Shown here in pieces: positions 55,822-64,000 of a stretch of DNA of 64,000 nucleotides. The stretch's first letter is position 1; each line of letters begins with the position of its first letter. A program made the translations under genes and the position numbers. Below the pieces are notes generated by a model that worked only from the letters and a program-made list of their open reading frames with translations, did not search any database and had not been told where the DNA came from. Source of the DNA: Anthostomella pinea (taxonomy: Eukaryota > Ascomycota > Sordariomycetes > Xylariales > Xylariaceae); contig CAUWAG010000013.1 in the NCBI GenBank assembly GCA_963556695.1, positions 1,116,001 to 1,180,000 on the forward strand, written 5' to 3'.

Positions 55822-56790
55822 CGTTATATTAATTATTTCAATTAAAGTATCTTATAATCTTACACATTTTAAACAACTTATATACTTATTTATTTATTTA
55901 AATATTCAAGCGAAATAAAAGTTCTATGAAAGTTTAAGATATTTTAACGCAAAAAACAGCGCCAAAAAGATTTAATATACGCTATAAAAAAAGGGTCATT
56001 ATTAAACTCTTATTTTTATAAGTATAATTATAGGTACCGTTTAATATATTAAAATAAGTCTTTTACAAACTTTATACCATTTTTAGGTAATTTAGTAAAT
56101 AAATAAATAATGCGATAATAAGAAACGGGTTACTTTTCTTTGAAAGATTTTAAACTATTTATTAACAATTATTTTTAAAAACTGCTTTTTTAAAAATCTC
56201 TTACACCTATGTATAAAGCTATTTCATCTAGTTAACTAATAAGCTTGCCGGCACTTAATAAAGCAAGCAATAAGCTTTTTTTAAGGTTAAGCTATTTACT
56301 ACTAGTTATATATTATATTTTAATTAAAGTTAAGTTTTTTACTTAACTTAACCTTAAATAATATAAGTATGTACTTTTAAGTAAATTGTAACTTTAAGAT
56401 ATATCGGGATTTAATACAATAAGCCGTTAAACATTTAAACTGCCGATAAACCGATAAATCTTTACGGTTTAAGTACTTTTTAAAAATAAATATTCTTTTC
56501 ACTTTTAATAAAAACTTTATATTTCTATAACGAGGTTAAGATTTTAGTAATTATATTACTAATATAGAAGCGTTTTATTTTAAAAAAGCTTTTTTGGCGC
56601 TTATAACTTTGTCTTACAATCTTTAAAAGGAAATAAGAAGCAACCATGTCGTTTTTTTACTCTATTTCGTAATATATTAATAGCATTTATAACATCAAAA
56701 TCTTATACCTAATAAGGAAGTATTACGTAAATATTGAAAAGGATATCTTTTAAAACCGCGTAAAGTTTAAATTATATAAAAGATGTATTT
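55822..56790. repeat. second AT-rich block, right part
   Basis: About 970 bp of AT-rich, non-coding DNA immediately right of the transposon; no open frame or LTR island recognised. Confidence 0.65.
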
Positions 56791-57841
56791 GCCCAGTACC
56801 TACGGTAGAATTTTCCAAAAAAACTTGCGCGGCGTCCATCATACGCTTGTCCAGCTTCGAGTAGCTGGGCCGACCTCTGAACCACTTGGTTATCGACGCC
56901 ACGCCACGCCGCATCTGTGACTCTCTCTAATGAGCGTTGAACCTTGGAGGAGGTGGGCTCCCAAAGAGGTTGCAGCGACACGGGCTTCCACGCTCGTTCG
57001 ATGAGTTGTTCTGTGGGCTGGTGGGGCCCGCCCGGACTCCCCGCGCGCGCGGATGCTGGAGGAGATGCCAGGGATGGGGCCGGCTCGCTCGCATAACACT
57101 GCTGACTCCTTTGGGAAATTATTCAATGCTATCCCACCTCTTTATCCTCAGGTCCCGCAATTGCTTATTATATGTCCGCTCCTATGACGATCCCGGGCCA
57201 ATGATGACGAGATCGCTTCCCCAGACAGAACTCGGCCATTGAGATTTATCATCTGGGACATATGATATTGTCGGCGGGAGTGTGTTATAACCCAGCGCGC
57301 GGCGATCACTGGAGGCACCGGCATGAAAGGGGAAGTTAGCAGCGGGCGCCCGACAACATTGAACCACGAGAACGAGGAGCCGCGTGTGTATGCGTCTCGA
57401 GAATCAGTCACTTCTGCAGGCAAAGATGGAAGTCTTGGTTGAAAATCTTGATGAGTTCACCGTAGTTATCTGCCGTCGCCATCCATGGTGTTTCGTGTTT
57501 CAACTCGAACCCCACACGAGGGACACCAGGCCTGTGATCTACTACAGTACGATAGGGCTACCGTAGACCGGCAGACTGGTCCCTGCGGACTAGCTGAACT
57601 AGCCAGCCGCACTCGGTCGTCAAGCACCCCAGAATCCCGTAAATAGCAGCAGCACACAGCCTGCGGCCCATTGCATCGCCTAATTCAGAAACCGTCCGCT
57701 GAATTGGAGGGTGGCCAGCCTCCCGCTAGAGCCGGAGGAGTGACGAGATCGGAAGTCCAATCAAGTCGCTGACGCCTTGTCTGCCACTTGTGTGTGTTGA
57801 AGGCTGCAGTGCCAGAGCCGTCCCATGCTTGTCTCCTTCCC
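56791..57841. other. intergenic, no gene seen
   Basis: GC returns to genic level abruptly at ~56,790. Short frames on both strands are without motifs. The right end is the 3' flank of the Pro-rich gene. Confidence 0.5.
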
Positions 57842-58537
57842 TTATTCCTTGTTGATCTTCTTCCACACCTCATGCTCGGCAGTAACGAGCTTCTCGCCCG
57901 TCTGCTGAGCCCACTTCTTAGCCGTACCCCATATACCCTCCTCCGACTCTTCACCTGTCTTGCCGTCGAACTCACTCTGCTGGATGGCCGACCTCTGGTA
58001 CCTGTCAAGTTCGGACGCATTCGCGTTCTGGTGATAGCCCGGGGGATGCTGCAGACTCTGTCCATCCTGGCCGCCCAGGCCGACGGGAAGTTGGGCGCCA
58101 AACGGTGAGGGCTGAGGTATCGCCGCCGTAGACGTGCCGCGCTGCTGCGATGGATGAGTTGCAGTTGGTGATGGGACCGACATCTGCTGAGGGTACGGCA
58201 TGGTCGCCGGTTGGGGCGCGGGGGTCTGCTGAGGTGGTTGATATTTCTCGCCGGCCTTTGGTGGCGGAGGGATGCTGACAGGAGCGGCACCCGGTTGAGG
58301 AGGTGCAGGGCCGTTGCTGGCTGGGGCATATGCTTGAGCTGCAGCTGTTGGTGTTGGCAGCGTCGGTACTGCTCCTGGCTGGGCCGCGGGATATGAAGGC
58401 TGCTGAGTGGTGGTAGCACTGGTAGGCGTCGGTGCTGGCTGCTTTGGCATGCCTGCCGGTGCAGCCGTCTGGGGTGTTACTCCCGAGGGCTTCGCCGCCG
58501 CAGTGATAGGGCTGTCCGTGTAGACCGGTACGGGCAT
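57842..58537 (-). CDS. Pro/Ala/Gln-rich conserved fungal protein
   Basis: 231 residues, single exon from MPVPVYTDSPI. Residues 1-165 are low-complexity Pro/Ala/Thr/Gln. The only conserved-looking part is the C-terminus: ELDRYQRSAIQQSEFDG, then EEGIWGTAKKWAQQTGEKLV and AEHEVWKKINKE, an amphipathic helix pair. I know this short C-terminal signature from uncharacterised ascomycete proteins; its function is unknown. No signal peptide or membrane segment. Divergent from ARP8. Confidence 0.8.
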   Translation of the reverse strand: MPVPVYTDSPITAAAKPSGVTPQTAAPAGMPKQPAPTPTSATTTQQPSYPAAQPGAVPTLPTPTAAAQAYAPASNGPAPPQPGAAPVSIPPPPKAGEKYQPPQQTPAPQPATMPYPQQMSVPSPTATHPSQQRGTSTAAIPQPSPFGAQLPVGLGGQDGQSLQHPPGYHQNANASELDRYQRSAIQQSEFDGKTGEESEEGIWGTAKKWAQQTGEKLVTAEHEVWKKINKE

Positions 58538-59610
58538 GATGAGCTGGCGTTAAGACGTTGTAACTTGTAAGGGCCAGTCCAATCGTAGAGACGTGAGTGT
58601 GTGGAACTAAATAGACTGGATTCACGTGGTGAGAGGAGTGATCAATGTGACAAGGAAGGATGGCAGGCTGAATGAAATGTGTCTCTTTCGGCGTGCGTGT
58701 TCACTTGGAAGGTCGGAGGTCGAAGGGAGGATGAACCCAGGATCGACGTCATCGGCAATGGGTGCAGGTCCTTACGATGACTCAGCTAGAGCGAGCTTGG
58801 AGGGTTGACGGACCGCAGTGAATGATTAAGGTATGAAGAAGGAACGAGGTCACTTGGGGCCGGGGAGTTTATGATGCTGCTGTAAGTTGGTGTTCCCGAG
58901 TCCTTTGTTTGCTTTCCAGGCCGTTCAACCATTTGGAAGAGGGTTTAAGTTGTTGTACCCCGCCAACTTATAGCGATCTGTCCAACAAGCAGCCAGGCAG
59001 TCCACGGAAGGGTGTCACTGTCAATGCACCTGGATATGAGACCAAACCAGATGAGATGGACCGAGATGAGTTAGAGAACACCTGTAGTAATAAGTGGTAT
59101 CCTTAGCTTTGTGAGTAAAGACGATGTTCCCGGCATCTGGTGGCCACTGCACAGCTCCGCGTATTATCCCCATTGACATGAGAAATGTAGCGAATATGCA
59201 TACAGAGATCTCTATGCAGGTATCGACAAGAGGCTTATCGTGGCTGATAGGATAAAAGGTTGTCCGTCTGCCGGCCTGCCTGGGCTAACTTGAGGCAGAC
59301 TAGCGCGGCGTACATAGAAAGCGAACCGGCGCGGCTGCCATTCCGCCATTGTGATTGTAGGGCGGATTATTGATGAGGATTGCTGGGGGCGGGTTTGCTG
59401 CAAGGAGAAGAGGGAGCTGTTTTGAAGCCAAATTCAAAATAGATTGTACCGCCATGGCAGACGATTGCTTATCGCCAGAGATCATCAGATACCCGTAGCC
59501 GAACGTTCCTCACGTCGCGCATCTCAATGACCAGCTTTTATCGCGCCCAACCACCACAGCATATCCTACAGCAGAATCACGCCGTGTCATTGCGGAGAGG
59601 CGCATTCACC
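58538..59610. promoter_or_regulatory. divergent intergenic region between the Pro-rich gene and ARP8
   Basis: 1.07 kb between two outward-facing start codons, so it holds both promoters. No gene or clear element recognised. Confidence 0.5.
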
Positions 59611-61981
59611 ATGGTTGGCAAAGTCAGCGAGCGCGTCCTCCTGCGGGAAGGTGGGCAGAAGCCGATTATCGTGAAATGTGGTGCATCCCCGCTGACAAGC
59701 CTCTTTGACAGGACTCGAACGGACCGACAATGGCATGAAGCAGACGAGCTGGCCCGACGTGACCCCCATCAATCAGAAGAACTACTACACGTACGCGAAC
59801 CTTGCTGGCCGGCTGATTCGATGAGGCTGACCACCGTGACTCTGCAGGGAGTACATGAAACGGGACGACCAGATATTAGCACTGCGACTGCAAGCCGAAG
59901 CGCAGCGAGAGAGACTTGTGCAGTCGGCTAAGGATCGCGATCGAGCCCTGGCCCGAAATGGCCACGCAGAAGTCCCCTTGCCCGTCGCCGACCTGCAGCC
60001 GGAGGAGGCTGCTGCCACCGTCAACGATGGGACAGACCCTTCCAAGGTCATTGTCATACATCCAGGAAGCCAAAACCTCCGGATAGGCTTTGCCAGCGAT
60101 GCCCTGCCGAAGACGATACCCATGACCATCGCAACCAAGTTCCCGCAGACCGAGGCCGAGATCCACGAGGCGCTGCCGCGTCGCCATTTCGAGGCCAAGA
60201 CGACAGACCAGCAGTATGGCGAGGAGTGGTCCAAGAAGTACCAGAAGATGTGTGGCGACCTAAAGGTCGATATGCGCGCCAACAAGCGCAAAGTCTTGCC
60301 CAACTCCAAGGAGCTTGTGGTTAACTACAACAGACGCACCGAGCCGGAGAAGATACCACTACACAACGACCCTCTGCAGATCGACTGGACCGACGTGAGC
60401 ACACTGGAGGACCCCGACTCGCCAGCTTCGTGTTTCCTAGGCCACGCCGCCCAGCGTGTGCCAGACGACTCGAACCCCAAGTTCAAGCTGTGGTGGCCCA
60501 TACAATATGGCTGGCTGAATGAAGACGACTATACGGCTGCCGAGCATCTGTACGACGACTTCGAGACGCTGTTGGACAAGGCTATAAGACAAGAGCTGGG
60601 GTTGACAAGGAATAGCGCGTGGAAGAATTACAGCTGCGTATTTGTTATTCCGGACCTGTACGACAAGAAGTACGTCGAGCTGGTCCTAAAGTCATGCATG
60701 ACTTGGTTCGAGTTTAGCAGGATATGCTTCATCCAGGAGAGCATGGCGGCGACGTTTGGCGCGGGTTACACCCAGGCCTGTGTCGTAGATGTTGGTGCCC
60801 AGAAGACGTCTATTGCATGTGTTGAAGACGGGCTGTGCATAGAGGAATCACGCATCAACCTGAAGTACGGCGGATACGACGTAACGGACACCTTCATCAA
60901 GATGATGTTGTACGACAACTTCCCGTATCAGGAAATCAACCTTAGACGCAGATACGACTTTCTCCTCGCCGAGGAACTCAAGATGAAGCACTGCACAATG
61001 TCGCAAGCCGATATATCAGTGCAGCTGTACCAATTTCATCTGCGCGCCCCGAACCAACCGACATACAAGTACCAATTCAAGACCTACGACGAGGTTATAC
61101 TGGCGCCCATGGGATTCTATGACCCTGTCATCTTTGATAACTCGACCAAGCTCCGTGGTCGACGCAAACTCATGGACCGGTCCTACAACGCCTACGACGT
61201 CGAAATGCCCGACGACCCAACATCCGCAGCCCAGTTCGGCATCCTGGCTGAGATCAGGCCCAGCATCCACTCGAACGCCAACGGCATCCACGCCGGGGCA
61301 TCCGCATCCGACCTCAACTTTGCAACGCCTAGCAAGGAGAGATTACAACCCTTCAACTCCCTCTCACGTAACGACCTCAACGGCACACCCGGAGGCTCGA
61401 ATGCGGCCTCCCCCGCACCAGAAGGTGCATCCACCCCCATTCCGCCCGCTTTCCACTTCGGCGCGAACGGCACCGTGACGGCCGCCGGCAGCCCAGCCCC
61501 CAACGGCATCCACAACGGCGCCTCGCCCGGGCCGCCCCTACCGCAGTCTCAGCACCAGCCGCCGGCTGGCATATTCGTCGACTCGGCAGCGCGTACGCAG
61601 AAGATCCTCGCCGCGGAGCGCGACTCGGTGCTGCCGCTCGCCCCCCTCGACGTCGCCATCCTGACCAGCATCAACAACGCCGCGCGCGGCGATGACAAGA
61701 AGCAGCGCGAGTACCTCGGCAGCATCATGGTCGTGGGCGGGGGCGCCAAGACGCCCGGCTTCACGCAGACGCTCGAGGAGAAGCTCCGCGCGCGCCGCCC
61801 GGCCCTGTTCGACCGCATCCTCGTGTCGCGCAGCGCCCGCGACATGGACGAGCAGGTTGTCGTGTGGAAGGGCGCCAGCGTCTTTGCTAAACTGCCTGCT
61901 AACGATAGCTGGATCACACCGTTAGAGTACGAGCGCCTTGGGGCGCGGGTCTTGCACCATAAGGTGCTCTGGGCTTGGTAG
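59611..61981 (+). CDS. ARP8: actin-related protein 8, INO80 chromatin-remodelling complex
   Basis: Nuclear ARP that, with actin and Arp4, forms the HSA-bound module of INO80 and helps engage linker DNA and nucleosomes (family knowledge). Three exons: 59611-59650, 59712-59790 and 59848-61981, with introns of 61 and 57 bp; 750 residues in phase. The first two tiny exons supply MVGKVSERVLLREGLERTDN and TSWPDVTPINQKNYYT, joining EYMKRDDQILALR. Actin-fold landmarks: VIVIHPGSQNLRIGFASDA, FVIPDLYDKKYVELVLKSC, CFIQESMAATFGAGY, ACVVDVGAQKTSIACVEDG, and C-terminal GSIMVVGGGAKTPGF and VVWKGASVFAKL. A low-complexity Pro/Ala/Asn insertion (~residues 500-600) is typical of fungal ARP8. Confidence 0.95.
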
Positions 61982-62869
61982 AGAATCAGGAATATCTGAA
62001 GGGCATCGCTGCCTTGAGCTCGTGGGCCGCTTGAGGGAAAGGAGCGGAACGGATGATCGGTGGCGATGGCCTCTGTGGCTGTAACCAGCTTATGCTCGTT
62101 TGACCCCAAAGCTTCCAGATAGAGGAAGGCTGGAGTCAGTTCGATAAGATTCACATAAAGGATGGCTTTGTACGGCGTTGGTCGGGGCTGGTAGCTAGTT
62201 TCTTCAGGACATCCAGGCTGGGTGTGGGTAAAGAAACTTTCAGTAAACTCACGGTTCGTAGCATTCTCGGGGTTCACGTTGAGGACAAACCAAGCGAGTA
62301 TTGCGGCACCACATTTGTCACATGTTGCGAAAGACGCGGTGTTCAGTCAGATAAATCCTTGATCGATCTATCTGTCTCATACCGTCACTCTGCCAGACCT
62401 AGAGATGTCCGAGAACGTGTCACCCGACCGTGCTACTACTATTCGTCCTTCCACAGCCAAGTCTAAAGATAGTGCGAAGCAGAGCCAAAGCCAGTAGCTG
62501 AATCTCCAGATCTTGAGTCTCGTGATATCAATCCTGCCCAGATCCCACCATATACGTTCACCAAACACCACATATACGTGTCTCCCCGAAACTGGAATTC
62601 CAAGTCTCCAGTAATGTGCGTCCGTAATTCCATGCTGAAGAGGGATCTCATCCCAGCTGATGCATCCGCATAATCAAAATGCAGAAAAGCTTGGCTCTAG
62701 CAATGCAAACGCCGCAAAGTCTCGCAGCGTTGTGGGTATCTCAGTAATGCACAATGAGCGGAAACCGCCCAGAACGCCCATGGATACACTATTTGCTGAG
62801 AATGAAATGGGAAAATGCAAGAAGGAGAATCGGCCAATACCTGTACCCAAAGACACTAATAAGCCAGCC
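61982..62869. other. intergenic between convergent genes, no gene seen
   Basis: About 890 bp between the 3' ends of ARP8 and the right-edge gene. Only short motif-less frames. Confidence 0.55.
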
Positions 62870-64000
62870 TCACTTAAAGGGAGTCTTAGCTTGTGGGCGT
62901 GATGGGATAGATGGAGACGTGGTCGAAGCAGCCGGCGGGGACGGCATTGGTGCAATCCGGCCTTGTTTCGCAACTGCGCTCCTAGCCCAGTCAGGAAGAC
63001 GAGCCTCTTTGCCATGTGAAGACTGCTTGGACTTTCTACGCTCCAGAACAGCTTCCAGAGCCTGCTTGTCGTCGATGCGATGTGACCTTGGCTGCTCATA
63101 GCTGAGGTCATTCCTCCTAGTAGTGAATGACATCTTGCGTAGAGCGACGTGAAGGTGCTATAGCAAGGGGGGAGGGTCTGTTAGCCGTGTATCGTTGGCA
63201 GGTTCTGTAGCCGTGTCATTGGCAGGCTCTGTTAGAGTAATACGTACCTCGGGGTCACCTCGGGACTCTTGGCTCCAGGAGGCTTTCTGTAATTCCCAGT
63301 CCGCGTCTTCCATCTGCTCCCAAGAATGATAACGTTGCGTAATGTCCGGTGGATCCATCTGAGCAAGATGCTGCGGCAGAATCGCACCCATGCAGACAGC
63401 CTCGACGAAGCGCGGAGATGATGCTGCGTTCATAACGGCCCATTTCGTTACGCCTTGTTGTTGGGCGTCCTGTTGCTCTGTTCGTGCCCACAGGAGCGCC
63501 GTGATCTCGTTAGCGATCTCTCGCCGGTGTTCTTGTTCATGTGGGGCAGCGTTAGCCGCGAAAGACCGAGACAGTTCTCCCTTAAAGGCTGCCTTGCTTT
63601 CCCAGTTCCTGCCATTCTTGTCTTCCTGGGGTTGGTTACGGGGGGGGGGAACCAACAGGAGCCCCAAAGTGCGTTGAAGCTCCGGGAATCGGCGGCATGG
63701 GGTGGTATGAAGCTGAAGCCGGGTCGGCATCATGCTGCACGGGAGCCAGAGCTGACAAGCTGTTGAATACCGGTGCAGCTGCAGCGTCTCTTGTATATGT
63801 AGCTGAAGAGTCCGTTGTCTGTGCAGCCGAAGCCGACACAGGCTGAGCAGCTTGAGTGTCGTTGGCAAACGCCAATGCGCCGATAGCTGCTGCTCCATTG
63901 TCCGGTCCAGTCAGGTCAAGGGACGTAGATATCAAAAGCTCAGGGGCTCCATTGGTACGACCAATCGTTAGAAACGCAGGCCGCGGAGGGAGCGGTTTTC
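62870..64000 (-). CDS. unknown protein, partial at right edge, frame broken at a G10 run
   Basis: Three coding stretches: 63641->64000 (open to the window edge; Ala/Ser/Thr-rich, ISTSLDLTGPDNGAAAIGAL ... MPPIPGASTHFGAPVGSP), 63249-~63640 (RNQPQEDKNGRNWESKAAFK ... NEITALLWARTEQQDAQQQG, KWAVMNAASSPRFVEAVCMG, WEQMEDADWELQKASW) and 62870-63157 (HLHVALRKMSFTTRRNDLS ... RIDDKQALEAVLERRKSKQ, LPDWARSAVAKQG). A 91-bp intron (63158-63248: GTACGT ... CTATAG, phase 0) joins the last two. The first two differ by one frame exactly at ten G (63640-63649); nine would make one frame. Family unknown. The coding character on both sides of the run argues for one gene with an indel or read error. Confidence 0.6.

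Overview
The window looks like nuclear DNA of a filamentous ascomycete (Pezizomycotina). The evidence is spliceosomal introns of about 41-147 bp with GT...AG ends and CTGAC/CTAAC-type branch sites, fungal orthologues (EFG1, SEA4/Mio, ARP8, a Meu26-like regulator, a yapsin-like protease), Fot1/pogo transposons, and very AT-rich blocks of the kind left by repeat-induced point mutation (RIP). I cannot name the species from sequence alone.

Layout. 1-18.3 kb is a mostly conventional gene block: an MFS transporter (partial at the left edge), a broken alpha/beta hydrolase, a small inverted-repeat element carrying telomere-like repeats, a Cys-rich protein, a basic/coiled-coil protein, a GNAT-like protein, SEA4 (4 exons), EFG1 and a two-domain dsRNA-binding protein. 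18.4-27.0 kb is an AT-rich repeat block. It holds a degraded Fot1-like element, nested terminal-inverted-repeat elements and six solo LTRs, five with exact 5-bp target-site duplications and one with 4 of 5 bases matching. 27-34 kb holds a broken secreted-protein gene, a pogo relic killed only by three nonsense codons, and a nested inverted-repeat element interrupted by another solo LTR. 34-47.3 kb is sparse: a lineage-specific protein with a perfect GGAQLD hexapeptide array, a GPI-type aspartic protease, several gene fragments of uncertain status, and the Meu26-like regulator. 47.3-51.9 kb has no supported gene and is probably the long upstream region of that regulator. 51.9-56.8 kb is a second AT-rich block containing an intact 1850-bp Fot1-like element with an uninterrupted 551-residue transposase. 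57.8-64 kb returns to ordinary genes: a Pro-rich conserved protein, ARP8 (INO80 complex) and a right-edge gene with a frameshift at a G10 run.

How it fits together. The housekeeping genes are independent cellular functions (ribosome biogenesis, TORC1 signalling, chromatin remodelling) and form no pathway cluster. The connecting theme is genome defence against repeats. Long repeats are reduced to AT-rich DNA, while short solo LTRs (148-260 bp, below the length usually needed for RIP) survive as GC islands. Nonsense changes compatible with C-to-T at CpA occur in genes beside the repeat blocks. I found no operon-like system, CRISPR array, rRNA or convincing tRNA. All exon boundaries were read by eye.
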